Shown here: piece after piece, positions 17,805 to 26,889 of the stretch
Layout: each line of letters opens with the position of its first letter
How positions within the stretch are numbered: position 1 is the stretch's first letter
Origin: GCA-2687025 sp964473525
GTDB taxonomy: Bacteria; Poribacteria; WGA-4E; GCA-2687025
NCBI GenBank assembly: GCA_964473525.1
Contig: CAYYPK010000039.1
Location: 1 to 61,791 of the forward strand
Direction: 5' to 3'
Length of the DNA stretch: 61,791 bases
Program-made: the position numbers and the translations under genes
Notes under the pieces: generated by a model
Told to the model about the DNA's origin: nothing
The model's input: the letters and a program-made list of their open reading frames with translations, nothing else
The model's database searches: none

Positions 17805-19682
17805 ATGCTGTCACAGCAATACACCGACGAGCGGGTCGCGGAGCTGCTTATCCCGCGCGACACCTGGCGGCCCTTCCCCACAGCGGCGAGCCGTGAGCCG
17901 TGGGAGCGTCTGCCGTCCGCCATCCGCGCGCGACACATCGAGGAAGGCGAGGCGTACCTCGACCACGACTGGCCGACGGTGCTCGCGACACGCTTCCTCG
18001 ACTACGTGCGAGACGGGGATCGCGACAGAATGCAGCGTGTGAGCTTCGCGCGACGACGCGCGCTCGTGTCGCTGGTGTTGGCCGAGTGCGTTGAGGGCGA
18101 GGGCCGCTTCGTCGATGACATCGTCAACGGCGTCTGGGCCATCTGCGAGGAGACCTACTGGGGAGTTTCGGCGCACATAGGCGTGCAGAAGGCCGGCTCT
18201 GGCCTGCCCGACGTGTCCGAGCCGACGGTGGACCTGTTCGCCGCGGAGACATCGGCGCTCCTGGCGTGGTCGCATTACCTGCTGCGCGACCAACTCGCGG
18301 ACGTCTCTCCGCTGGCGCCGGCGCGCATCACGACCGAAATCGACCGGCGCATCCTGACGTCGCTACTCGATCGAGACGACTACGGCTGGATGGGCTTCGG
18401 CGGGCAGCGCGTCAACAACTGGAACCCATGGATATGCTCCAACTGGATCGCGTCCGCGTTGCTGATTGAGGAGGACGAGGACAGACGCGTGGCGCTGGTC
18501 GCGAAGGCGATGCGCGCGCTGGACAACTTCATCGACCCGTACCCGCGGGACGGCGGCTGCGACGAGGGGCCGAGCTACTGGGGAGCCGCCGGCGCCGCGA
18601 TGTACGTGTGCCTGGAGTTGCTGCACAGCGCCACGGACGGCGCCATCGATGTCTTCGACGACAAGCACATTGCTGACATCGGCCGCTTCATCTACCGCGT
18701 GCAGATAGCAGGACGTTACTTCGTGAACTTCGCCGACGCTCCGGCCATGGTGAGTCCACACCCGTCCACCGTCTACAGCTACGGGCGCCGCATCGACGAC
18801 GAGCGCATGATGCGGGTCGGCGCCTGGGCCGCTCGCGATCAGGACATCGCGGCAAAGGGTCATTCAGGCGCGCTCGGCAAGCAGCTCCAGGGTCTGTTCG
18901 GCACGGAAGGTCTCGCCGAGACCGATCCCACGCCGCCGCTGCCCAGGGACGTCTGGCTGAACGAAATCGAAGTGATGGTCGCTCGTGACACGGAGGGGTC
19001 GTCCGACGGCTTCTTCCTGGCGGCAAAGGGCGGCCACAACGCCGAGAGCCACAACCACAACGACGTCGGCAACTTCGTCGTGTACATCGACGGCAAACCT
19101 GTGATCGTGGACGCGGGCGTCGAGGCGTACACGAGCAAGACGTTCAGCTCCCGTCGCTACGAGATATGGACCATGCGCACGGCATATCACAACCTGCCGA
19201 CGGTCGACGACGTTGAGCAATCCGCCGGTGGCGAGTTCGCCTCCGCTGACGCCGAATACGCGTGCGACGACGCCTCGGCGTCGGTAAGCATGGACATCGC
19301 TGGAGCCTACCCGGACGAAGCCGGGATCCAGACCTGGGACAGGACCGTCCGGCTGGAGCGCGGCGTGAGCGTGGCGGTCGAGGACGAATACGCTCTCAGG
19401 AGTGACCCTGACGACATGGCGTGGCATCTGCTAACCGCGTGCGCGGCGACAGTGCGGGAGCCGGGCCTCGTCGAGTTGGCGGAGGCCGACCTGGGCGCCG
19501 ACCGGTCCTCAGGCGTCGCGCGCCTGCGGTACGACGCCAACACCCTCGACGCGACGGTCGAGGAGATACTCGTAGAGGACGGCCGCCTGGCCGGCGTCTG
19601 GGGCGATCGGCTTGCGCGCATCGTGCTAACGGCGCGGGCGCCCGTGAGCCACGGCGTGTCTGCGGTCACGATCACGCGGTAG
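17805..19682 (+). CDS. Heparinase II/III-like polysaccharide lyase
   Basis: A 625-residue protein. The N-terminal half is an alpha/alpha toroid of the heparinase/alginate-lyase type (NWNPWICSNWIASALL, DGGCDEGPSYWGAAGAAMYV with the active-site region). The C-terminal half is the heparinase II/III beta-sandwich with ESHNHNDVGNFVVYIDGKPVIVDAG, including the conserved histidines. Members cleave uronic-acid-containing polysaccharides by beta-elimination. No signal peptide is evident from ATG 17805, which has a GGAG ribosome site; an in-frame ATG at 17745 would overlap the PhyH gene and is less likely. Substrate (heparan-like, alginate or other) is not predictable. Confidence 0.88.
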   Translation: MLSQQYTDERVAELLIPRDTWRPFPTAASREPWERLPSAIRARHIEEGEAYLDHDWPTVLATRFLDYVRDGDRDRMQRVSFARRRALVSLVLAECVEGEGRFVDDIVNGVWAICEETYWGVSAHIGVQKAGSGLPDVSEPTVDLFAAETSALLAWSHYLLRDQLADVSPLAPARITTEIDRRILTSLLDRDDYGWMGFGGQRVNNWNPWICSNWIASALLIEEDEDRRVALVAKAMRALDNFIDPYPRDGGCDEGPSYWGAAGAAMYVCLELLHSATDGAIDVFDDKHIADIGRFIYRVQIAGRYFVNFADAPAMVSPHPSTVYSYGRRIDDERMMRVGAWAARDQDIAAKGHSGALGKQLQGLFGTEGLAETDPTPPLPRDVWLNEIEVMVARDTEGSSDGFFLAAKGGHNAESHNHNDVGNFVVYIDGKPVIVDAGVEAYTSKTFSSRRYEIWTMRTAYHNLPTVDDVEQSAGGEFASADAEYACDDASASVSMDIAGAYPDEAGIQTWDRTVRLERGVSVAVEDEYALRSDPDDMAWHLLTACAATVREPGLVELAEADLGADRSSGVARLRYDANTLDATVEEILVEDGRLAGVWGDRLARIVLTARAPVSHGVSAVTITR

Positions 19683-19709
19683 CGACGAGGCTCCTGCGGC
19701 GTTCGCGTG

Positions 19710-19715
19710 TAGAAT
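19710..19715 (+). promoter_or_regulatory. Possible -10 element of the AlbA_2-ParA operon
   Basis: TAGAAT preceded directly by TG, in a short AT-richer patch between the heparinase-like gene and the AlbA_2 gene. It would place the transcript start about 17 bases before the ATG at 19739. No good -35 is visible. Confidence 0.3.
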
Positions 19716-19738
19716 AGTGGGACATTGACGGGATCACC

Positions 19739-20935
19739 ATGCTGACCGACGCCGAACTGGAAGCCCTTCTCGACGACCTGGAGTCCGACCGCGTCGAGCG
19801 GAAGGAATCAGCTGCCGACTCTACGAAGCTGCGCCAGGCTGTGTGCGCCTTCGCCAACGATCTCCCCGGCCACGACGAACCAGGCGCGCTCTTTGTGGGG
19901 GTCGACGATAGCGGCGAGCCGGTTGGCTGGGACATCACGGACCGGCGTCTACGGAATCTCTCCGACATGCGCGACCAGGTCAATATCCTTCCCAGCCCGT
20001 CACTGACGGTGCAGAAGCGCTGGCTGAAGGGGCGGGAGGTAGCGGTCGTCACGGTCGAGCCCGCGGACGCCCCGCCAGTGCGATACAATGGGAGAATCTG
20101 GATTCGGGTTGGGCCGCGTAGAGGAATAGCCAGCCCTGACGAGGAACGCCGCCTTAACGAGAAGCGGTTGTACCGTGACGTGCCCGCAGATATCCGGCCG
20201 GTGCCGTCCGCCGGGCTGGACGCCCTTGACGAACCTCTGTTCCGCGAGGTCTACCTCCCGGCGGCCGTGTCGCGCGAGGTCCTCGACGAGAACGACAGGA
20301 GCCTACAGGAACAGCTGCTGGCGCTGAAGTTAGCGCACCCTGGCGACCCCATCTGCCCAACTCGTCTTGGGGTTCTCACCATCGGCCGGGAGCCGACCGA
20401 TTGGCTCCCCGGGGCGTGGGTGCATTTCCTGCGCGTCGCTGGCACGGAGCTCGGCGGACCCGTGCGACACGACCGAGCGCTACACGGCCCCGTTCCCGAC
20501 CTTGTGTCGGCGGCAGAGGATCTCCTGCTGGCCCAGACTCAGACAGCGGTCGACTTCACGTCCGGGGCGCGTGAAATTCGCACCCCTGACTACCCACAGG
20601 TCGCCCTGGAACAGATCGTAAGAAACGCGATCCTGCACAGATCGTACGAGAACACCAACGCCCCGGTTCGCATCATCTGGCTCGACGACCGTGTAGAAGT
20701 GATGAACCCGGGAGGCCCTTACGGGCAGGTTACGGTTGACAACTTCGGTGACCCTGGCCTCTACGACTACCGGAATGCTAACCTGGCTGCGGTCATGAAG
20801 GAGCTAGGCCTCGTCAATCGCTTCGGCTACGGCCTCGGGATGGCCCGGCGCGCGATGGCGGACAACGGCAACCCAGAGCCTCAGTTCCTAGCCAATCCGT
20901 CGTATGTCAAAGTCATCCTGCGGAGTCGTCTATGA
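19739..20935 (+). CDS. AlbA_2 (Schlafen-type) ATP-binding protein
   Basis: A 398-residue protein with an N-terminal AlbA_2/Schlafen-type domain (ESDRVERKESAADSTKLRQAVCAFANDL, then GALFVGVDDSGEPVGW) and a C-terminal ATP-binding GHKL-like domain (EQIVRNAILHRSYENTNAPVRI, DRVEVMNPGGPYG, NRFGYGLGMARRAM). Such proteins are often called transcriptional regulators or putative DNA-binding helicase-related proteins; a role in defence or in regulating a neighbouring ParA has been suggested for some, but function is unsettled. Its stop overlaps the ParA start (ATGA), so the two are a coupled pair. GC and codon use look like the rest of the window. Confidence 0.88.
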   Translation: MLTDAELEALLDDLESDRVERKESAADSTKLRQAVCAFANDLPGHDEPGALFVGVDDSGEPVGWDITDRRLRNLSDMRDQVNILPSPSLTVQKRWLKGREVAVVTVEPADAPPVRYNGRIWIRVGPRRGIASPDEERRLNEKRLYRDVPADIRPVPSAGLDALDEPLFREVYLPAAVSREVLDENDRSLQEQLLALKLAHPGDPICPTRLGVLTIGREPTDWLPGAWVHFLRVAGTELGGPVRHDRALHGPVPDLVSAAEDLLLAQTQTAVDFTSGAREIRTPDYPQVALEQIVRNAILHRSYENTNAPVRIIWLDDRVEVMNPGGPYGQVTVDNFGDPGLYDYRNANLAAVMKELGLVNRFGYGLGMARRAMADNGNPEPQFLANPSYVKVILRSRL

Positions 20936-21846
20936 ACGCGCCGGTTGTGACGTTCTTCAACAACAAGGGCGGCGTCGGCAAGACATCCCTCGTGTATCAC
21001 CTAGCATGGATGTTCCATGACAGGGGACTCCGCGTTCTCGCGGCTGACCTAGACCCCCAAGGCAACCTGACTACAGCGTTCGTCGACGAGAACCGGCTGG
21101 AGCTGAGTCTGTTTAGTTCCTCGGAGTCGTTCTCCCTATTCGACGCCCTTCGGCCGCTGAAGGTCGGCACTGGGGACGTTGGCGACGCGCACATTGAGAA
21201 CATCGAACCAGGTCTCGGCCTCCTCATGGGCGATATGGAACTATCGATGTTTGAGGACAGCCTCTCCGAGGCGTGGCCCAAATGCAGCGACGGCGATGAA
21301 AGAGCCTTCCGTGTGACATCGGCGTTTTGGCGCCTCGCGCAGCAGGCGGCCGCTCGCCACGAGGCCGACGTGGTGCTGCTCGACGTTGGGCCGAACCTCG
21401 GCGCCATCAACCGCGCCGCGCTGATCGCGTCGGATTCCGTCGTCATCCCTCTCGGGCCTGATCTGTTCTCACTTCAGGGGATGCGCAACCTGGGCCCGAC
21501 GCTGCGGACGTGGCGCAAGCGATGGGCACAGCGCCTTGAGGAGAACCCGTCGTCGGGCCTCACGCTTCCTCCGGGGCGCATGGAGCCTATCGGCTACATC
21601 GTGCTGCGACACTCCATCCGACTTGATCGGCCTGTACAGGCTTTCGAGAGATGGATCGGGCGCATCCCAGACACGTACGCGAAGTCCATCCTACAGCAGC
21701 CGCCCACGCCAGACCGCACGATCGACGACGATCCCAACTGCATCGCCAAGCTCAAGGACTACCGAAGTCTGGCGCCACTAGCGCAGGAGGCCCGAAAGCC
21801 CATGTTCCACCTGAAGCCGGCCGACGGCGCCCTTGGGGGCACATGA
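20932..21846 (+). CDS. ParA-family ATPase (C-terminus probably frameshifted)
   Basis: MinD/ParA-type deviant Walker A ATPase: FFNNKGGVGKTSLVYHLAW (signature lysine K12, P-loop K17), AADLDPQGNL (switch I) and VVLLDVGPNLGAINRAAL (switch II/Walker B). ParA proteins move plasmids, chromosomes or large protein cargo by dynamic DNA binding. The frame as printed ends at 21846 in LKPADGALGGT. In my recollection of related ParA proteins this is followed by a further 25-30 residues, and exactly such a tail is present in the -1 frame to 21929 (see next entry). The ATGA overlap couples it to the AlbA_2 gene. No ParB gene or parS-like repeat is seen. Confidence 0.9.
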   Translation: MNAPVVTFFNNKGGVGKTSLVYHLAWMFHDRGLRVLAADLDPQGNLTTAFVDENRLELSLFSSSESFSLFDALRPLKVGTGDVGDAHIENIEPGLGLLMGDMELSMFEDSLSEAWPKCSDGDERAFRVTSAFWRLAQQAAARHEADVVLLDVGPNLGAINRAALIASDSVVIPLGPDLFSLQGMRNLGPTLRTWRKRWAQRLEENPSSGLTLPPGRMEPIGYIVLRHSIRLDRPVQAFERWIGRIPDTYAKSILQQPPTPDRTIDDDPNCIAKLKDYRSLAPLAQEARKPMFHLKPADGALGGT

Positions 21847-21929
21847 CCGCGGCCGTCCAGACCGGGCGCGACTTCCAAGCGGTCGCCCAAGAGATAGGGC
21901 GGCGCGCTGGCCTACCCGGCCTGGCGTAG
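21835..21929 (+). other. Displaced C-terminal tail of ParA
   Basis: After the GGGGG run at 21835-21839 the -1 frame reads GGHMTAAVQTGRDFQAVAQE and on to a stop at 21929. Adding one G restores a continuous ParA ending in an amphipathic helix. The alternative is a separate 28-codon gene beginning at ATG 21843 and overlapping the ParA stop. I favour the frameshift because the tail looks like the end of the family and three other genes in the window show the same type of lesion. Confidence 0.6.
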
Positions 21930-21951
21930 CGCGGCAGAAGGAGGAGACCGC

Positions 21952-23082
21952 ATGAAGATCACCGGCATCAAGTCGTTCGTAGCGCCGTCGGGGCACTTCT
22001 TCGTGAAGGTCGAGACGGACGCCGGGATCTACGGTCTCGGCGAGGGAGGTCTGAAGCGACGCGGTCGCGCGATGGCGGAGGTCGTGCGTTGGTTCGAGGA
22101 GGCGCTCGTCGGCGAGGATCCGTTCCGCATCGAGCACCTGTGGCAGGTGATGTTCCGCGGCGGCTTCTTCCCCGGGGGTGTCGTGCAGTCGGCTTCCGTC
22201 AGCGCCGTCGACATCGCTCTGTGGGACATCAAGGGCAAGGCGCTGGGAGTTCCCGTGTACGAGCTTCTCGGTGGTCGCACGAGGGACAAGGTCGTGTGCT
22301 ACCCGCACACTGGCGGCGCGACGCCAGAACAGCTCGTCGACAACTGCCGCCGCGCGCAAGACGCCGGTTGGCGCTTCCTGCGATGGTCCATCAACGACCC
22401 CGCGGGCGCCGGGCGTTTGGAGCCGTCCCGAGGCGTACGCGACGGCATATCCAAGGTGCGTGCCGTAAGGGAGGCACTCGGCGACGAGATCGAAATCCTC
22501 GTAGATGTCCACACGCGCCTCGATCCTCCCGCGAGCATCGAGTTCTGCAAGGGCGTCGAGCAGTACCGCCCGTACTTCATTGAGGATCCGTTGAGGTCGG
22601 AGAACATCTCGAGCCTGCGATTGGTGCGCCAGCAGACGTCCGTGCCGCTGGCGATCGGCGAGCAATTCGACAGCAAGTGGACGTTCCGCGAGGCGATTGA
22701 GGACGACCTCATGGACTACTGCCGTGTCGATGTCTGCATCGCGGGCGGACTAACGGAGGCCCGCAAGATCGCCGGGATGTGCGAAACGCACTACATCCAC
22801 CTGGCGCCGCACAACCCGCTTGGCCCGGTCTCGACGGCGGCGTGCCTTCATCTGTGCCTGGCTTCGCCGCTGGTCGGCGTCCAGGAACTCCCGCGCGCGC
22901 CCATGTCGTCCTTCGCCGATGCCTTTCCGGTGCAGGTTCCGTTCGCCGACGGCCATCTCCTCGTGCCAGACGCCCCAGGCCTGGGTGTGGAGTTCGTCGA
23001 GGAGGCGCTGGAGAACGAGCCGCCAACGACATCGGCGCCCCACGGTCTGTGGCGTGACGACGGCTCCTACGGCAACTGGTAG
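21952..23082 (+). CDS. Enolase-superfamily sugar-acid dehydratase (mandelate racemase/muconate lactonizing type)
   Basis: A 376-residue enolase-superfamily protein. The N-terminal capping domain (MKITGIKSFVAPSGHFFVKV) is followed by a TIM barrel with the three metal-ligand positions visible: Asp in ILVDVHTRL, Glu in YFIEDPL, Glu in AIGEQF; a later HNPLGP supplies a catalytic-type His. The pattern resembles D-galactonate/mannonate-type acid sugar dehydratases, which make 2-keto-3-deoxy acids. ATG 21952 has AGAAGGAGGAGA upstream. It lies between plasmid-type genes (ParA and Rep) but looks like ordinary catabolic cargo. The exact substrate cannot be called. Confidence 0.88.
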   Translation: MKITGIKSFVAPSGHFFVKVETDAGIYGLGEGGLKRRGRAMAEVVRWFEEALVGEDPFRIEHLWQVMFRGGFFPGGVVQSASVSAVDIALWDIKGKALGVPVYELLGGRTRDKVVCYPHTGGATPEQLVDNCRRAQDAGWRFLRWSINDPAGAGRLEPSRGVRDGISKVRAVREALGDEIEILVDVHTRLDPPASIEFCKGVEQYRPYFIEDPLRSENISSLRLVRQQTSVPLAIGEQFDSKWTFREAIEDDLMDYCRVDVCIAGGLTEARKIAGMCETHYIHLAPHNPLGPVSTAACLHLCLASPLVGVQELPRAPMSSFADAFPVQVPFADGHLLVPDAPGLGVEFVEEALENEPPTTSAPHGLWRDDGSYGNW

Positions 23083-23099
23083 GCGGCGCCTGGCGCCGC
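23083..23099 (+). terminator. GC-rich hairpin after the dehydratase gene
   Basis: GCGGCGC, loop CTG, GCGCCGC: a perfect 7-bp stem starting one base after the stop codon at 23080-23082. No T tract follows, so termination is uncertain. Confidence 0.3.
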
Positions 23100-23324
23100 G
23101 ACGCGGCCCATCCCGACAGGCACATGTCGCGTGCGGGCCTTGCGTGCGCCTACTACATGTCGGCTTTTGTCGGTCGCATGGCGCTCATGCCGCATCGTTG
23201 GACCGCAAGGCGGACGCGGCGGAAAGCGCGCTATAGGTCGGGATATGGCCTTGGCCGTGGTAGACCTGTACGCGATACTTGGTACCACCTCGGGTTCAGG
23301 CACAACGCGAGGAGTATCGACGGC

Positions 23325-24704
23325 TTGAGGAGCGTCGCCGAACAACCCACGCCCGTTGTGACTCGCAGCACCGCGATCAAACACAGCGCGGCCATCCAGA
23401 TCGAGAACAGCATCTCCCTGCTCCAACGGCGGGCATGGAATGTGCTGCTTGCCAACGCGTACGATCACCTCGCCACGCGCGAGGTGCACGCCATCAAGGT
23501 ACAGCAGCTCGTCGACGTGCTCGGCTTCGAGAGCAAGAACGAGCGGTACTTGAAGGACGCGCTCAAGGCGCTCGCGGGTTGCACCGTCGAGTGGAACATC
23601 CTTGGCAAGGACGGAACGAAGCGGTGGGGTGTCACGGCGCTACTCGCCCAGGCGGAGATCGAGAACGGCATCTGCACGTACGCGTACAGCCCGGTGTTGC
23701 GGCGGCGGCTGCACAACCCGAACATGTACGCGAAGATCAGCCTCAGCATCCAGAAGCGGTTCAACAGCAAGCACGCCCTCGCGCTGTACGAGCTGTGCCT
23801 GGACTACCTGTTCGACGCGCGGAGCTACGGCGAAACGCCGTACATTCCGGTGACGACCTACCGCCGGCTGATGGGCGTCGAAGACCACATGTATGGGGAC
23901 TTCAAGCGGCTTAACCAGCGCGTGATTAAGGAGCCGGTCGCCGAGATCAACAACGTGACCGATCTCAGCGTGCGGGTGGAATACCAGCGGCGAAGCCGTC
24001 GCGTCGTGGCGATGAAGTTCCGCATCTGGTCTTCGGTGGAGATCGCTGAGACACCGGGCGCGCAACCCGTCCTGTTCTCGGACGACACGGACGTCCCGCC
24101 GCTGGTCGCGGACCTTATCGAGGCGGGGCTGCCCAAGGACGAGGCCGCCAAGATATTCGAGAGCGGCTTCGACTACGTGAACCCCGGCAAGGGCGCGCAC
24201 CGCACGGATTTCGTCCGGTACGTACGCGAGAAGATCGACCTGTTCCAGCAGAAGCGGGACGAAGGTTCGCTACGCAATCCGGTTGGGTTCCTCCTTGAAG
24301 CGATTCGCGAAGACTACACGAACCTGGAATACGACGCCCGAGAGCGAGCGCGACGCCGCAAGGTCGTGAACCAGGATCTCGGCGTCCTGGTGAAGGAGAA
24401 GGAGAAACTCGAGGCCGATCGCGACGCCGCCGTCGGAGCCGTATGCGAACGCCTGATGGCGGAGGACGATGAGTTGGCCGAGCGTGTCCTGCGCGAGCTC
24501 CTGGACGAGAACTCCTTCTACAAGGGCTACATCACGCGTGGCGCCACGCCGTTCGAGAACTACCGGGACCGGCCCATCTTGACGGCTCCGATCAACCACC
24601 GGCTGCTCGCCGAGTACGCCGACCGTTTCACGCCCATCCAGCGCAAGTACCGCAAGCGCCTCGAGGAACTCGAGCAGAAGATCGCCGTCCGCGAGGCCGA
24701 ATAG
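23325..24704 (+). CDS. Rep_3/RepB-type replication initiator protein
   Basis: A 459-residue protein whose first ~200 residues match the plasmid initiator (Rep_3) paired winged-helix fold: IKHSAAIQIENSISLLQRRA, then ATREVHAIKVQQLVDVLGF, ALKALAGCTVEWNI and RFNSKHALALYELCLDYL. The second half is charged and partly coiled coil (VLVKEKEKLEADRDAAV, RKYRKRLEELEQKI). The frame extends upstream to 23124 with non-protein-like sequence. I prefer the TTG at 23325 (GAGGAG ten bases upstream) or the GTG at 23358. Rep_3 initiators bind iterons at plasmid origins. I looked for iterons upstream (23083-23324) and saw none. Its presence suggests an integrated plasmid, a secondary replicon or a domesticated Rep. 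Confidence 0.8.
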   Translation: MRSVAEQPTPVVTRSTAIKHSAAIQIENSISLLQRRAWNVLLANAYDHLATREVHAIKVQQLVDVLGFESKNERYLKDALKALAGCTVEWNILGKDGTKRWGVTALLAQAEIENGICTYAYSPVLRRRLHNPNMYAKISLSIQKRFNSKHALALYELCLDYLFDARSYGETPYIPVTTYRRLMGVEDHMYGDFKRLNQRVIKEPVAEINNVTDLSVRVEYQRRSRRVVAMKFRIWSSVEIAETPGAQPVLFSDDTDVPPLVADLIEAGLPKDEAAKIFESGFDYVNPGKGAHRTDFVRYVREKIDLFQQKRDEGSLRNPVGFLLEAIREDYTNLEYDARERARRRKVVNQDLGVLVKEKEKLEADRDAAVGAVCERLMAEDDELAERVLRELLDENSFYKGYITRGATPFENYRDRPILTAPINHRLLAEYADRFTPIQRKYRKRLEELEQKIAVREAE

Positions 24705-24888
24705 CCCCGGCCGGCCGCGCATCACCCTCCCACGCTGCCGCATTTTGGCTACTGTGTGCCCGGTGTCCGCCGTAGGGCGCCAAGGCGCAACGGCAGCCAG
24801 GATGAGGAACCAGCATGCGGCGTCACGCGAGCGTACGCGCCTTCCCGCCAATCGTGTCCGCCACCGAAACGCGTGACAGCAGGTCGCT

Positions 24889-26814
24889 ATGAAGGAGCGC
24901 GCTCCTCGACACGGCGTGACAGCGCGCGCCGTTCTCATCGCCCTTCTGCTCACGCCGCTCAACTGCTACTGGATCATGCAGATCGAGGTCGTGTGGTACT
25001 CCGGCCACCCGACGTGCGCTTCCATCTTCTACAACGTCGTGTTCAGCCTCCTCGTCGTGATGGCTTGCAACGCCGTCTGGCGCAGGGCCATGCCCCGACA
25101 CGCTCTGTACCAGGGCGAGTTGCTGACGATCTACGTCATGTTGGGCATCGCGTCGTCCATCGCGTCGCACGACATGCTCCAGATCCTCGTCCCGACGATC
25201 ACGCACGCGCACAAGTACGCAACGCCGGAGAACGAGTGGGCGAGGCTGTTCGGACGCATCCTGCCGTCCTGGCTGACGGTGGACGACTCGCAAGTGCTCA
25301 CGGCGTATTACGAGGGCGACAGGTCGTTCCTGACGCTCCACCATATCCGCGCGTGGACCACGCCGATGCTCTGGTGGGGCGCGTTTATCGTCGTGTTGCT
25401 GTTCGTCATGGCGTGCATCAACACCCTCGTCCGCAAGGCGTGGACCGAGGACGAGAAGCTCAGCTATCCGATGATCCAGCTTCCGCTGGCGCTGACCGAC
25501 GAGGACGGAGGCGGCGGTCTGTTCCGCAACAGACTGCTGTGGGCCGGCATCCTTCTCGCCGGTGGGATCGACGTGCTGAACGGCGTCAGCTTCTACCTCC
25601 CATACGTGCCCAGCGTCCCGGTGAAGTACTCGCAGTCGAACATCGGGCGGATGTTCACGTCGAAGCCGTGGAACGCCGTCGGGTATCTGCCGCTGCCGCT
25701 CTACCCATTCGCTATTGGCCTCGCCTACCTCCTCCCGGTCGATCTGTCTTTCTCGATCTGGTTCTTCTACCTGTTCCGCAAGGGTCAGCAGGTGCTTGGC
25801 AGCGCGCTGGGCCTCCGCAACCTGCCCGGCTTCCCGTATCTGAACGAGCAGTCCTCAGGCGCGTGGATCGGCTTCGCCGTCCTGACGTTCTGGGCGACGC
25901 GACGCCACCTGCGACGAGTGTTCTCGTCGGCGTTCGGCGCCGGCGGAGGAAGCGTCGACGCGCGTGGCGAAGCCCTACCCTACCGCGCGGCGGTCACGGG
26001 TCTTGCCGTCGGCTTCGCGCTCCTCGTCGGGTTCTCCATGCAAGCCGGCATGTCCGCGTGGGCGGCCGTCCTGTTCTTCCTGACGTACTTCGCCATCTCC
26101 ACGGCCATCACTCGCATGCGCGCGGAACTCGGGCCGCCGACGCACGAACTGACGCCCATGAACGCCGCGCACATCCTCGTGGACGTCTTCGGCACTCGCA
26201 GGCTCGGGGCGCGCAATCTGACGGTCATGTCTCTGTACTGGTTCTTCAACCGGTCCTACCGCAACCATCCCATGCCCGCGCAGCTGGAGGGCTACAAGAT
26301 GGCGGAGCGCACCGGCATGGACAACCGGCGACTGCTGATGGCGATGATGTTGGCGGTCGTGGTAGCGGTGCCGGCGTCGTTCGGGTCGTTGCTGCACATG
26401 AGCTACCGGGCGGCGGGCGCCCCGGGCAGCGGCTTTGCGTGGGAGACGTTCAACCGACTGCAGACGCGCATGCTCACGCCCACCGACCCCGACGGGGTTC
26501 GCATCCTGTTCCTTGGCATCGGCTTCGCGTTCACGTTTCTCCTCATGGTGATGCGGATGCGGTTCCTGCATTGGCCGTTCCATCCAGCAGGGTACGCGCT
26601 GTCGACGAATTTCGGCATCGACTACATCTGGTTCTGCCTTGTCGTCGCGTCGGCGGCGAAACTGCTTGTCCTCAAGTACGGCGGCATCAAGGCGCACCGA
26701 CGCGCCGTGCCGTTCTTCCTGGGGCTAGTACTCGGCGAATTCGCGGTCGGCAGCTTCTGGAGCGCGCTGAGCGTCGCCATTCAGCAGCGCACTTACACCT
26801 TCTGGATCTTCTAG
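24889..26814 (+). CDS. Polytopic membrane protein (DUF6785/DUF6784-like)
   Basis: A 641-residue integral membrane protein with about twelve hydrophobic segments (e.g. AVLIALLLTPLNCYWIMQIE, ILFLGIGFAFTFLLMVM). Characteristic stretches are ELLTIYVMLGIASSIASHDM, MRAELGPPTHELTPMNAAH and YSNF-like FHPAGYALSTNFGIDYIW. I recognise this as the oligopeptide-transporter-like family described as DUF6785/6784 in planctomycete- and poribacteria-type genomes. No transport substrate is known. ATG 24889 follows a GACAGCAGGTCGCT stretch with only a weak ribosome site. It stands alone, with small secreted lectin-like genes downstream. Confidence 0.82.
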   Translation: MKERAPRHGVTARAVLIALLLTPLNCYWIMQIEVVWYSGHPTCASIFYNVVFSLLVVMACNAVWRRAMPRHALYQGELLTIYVMLGIASSIASHDMLQILVPTITHAHKYATPENEWARLFGRILPSWLTVDDSQVLTAYYEGDRSFLTLHHIRAWTTPMLWWGAFIVVLLFVMACINTLVRKAWTEDEKLSYPMIQLPLALTDEDGGGGLFRNRLLWAGILLAGGIDVLNGVSFYLPYVPSVPVKYSQSNIGRMFTSKPWNAVGYLPLPLYPFAIGLAYLLPVDLSFSIWFFYLFRKGQQVLGSALGLRNLPGFPYLNEQSSGAWIGFAVLTFWATRRHLRRVFSSAFGAGGGSVDARGEALPYRAAVTGLAVGFALLVGFSMQAGMSAWAAVLFFLTYFAISTAITRMRAELGPPTHELTPMNAAHILVDVFGTRRLGARNLTVMSLYWFFNRSYRNHPMPAQLEGYKMAERTGMDNRRLLMAMMLAVVVAVPASFGSLLHMSYRAAGAPGSGFAWETFNRLQTRMLTPTDPDGVRILFLGIGFAFTFLLMVMRMRFLHWPFHPAGYALSTNFGIDYIWFCLVVASAAKLLVLKYGGIKAHRRAVPFFLGLVLGEFAVGSFWSALSVAIQQRTYTFWIF

Positions 26815-26889
26815 CGCGGGCGGCGTGCCCTCATTTGCCTCCCCGGGTCGCATACGGTAACGTGGCCATCGACCCGTGGAGGCCCGCCG

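Noticed and set aside
23083..23324. Iterons for the Rep_3 initiator
   Set aside because: I looked for direct repeats of 17-22 bases upstream of the gene and found only a short acatgtcg repeat (about 23123 and 23156), too short and too few to be iterons.
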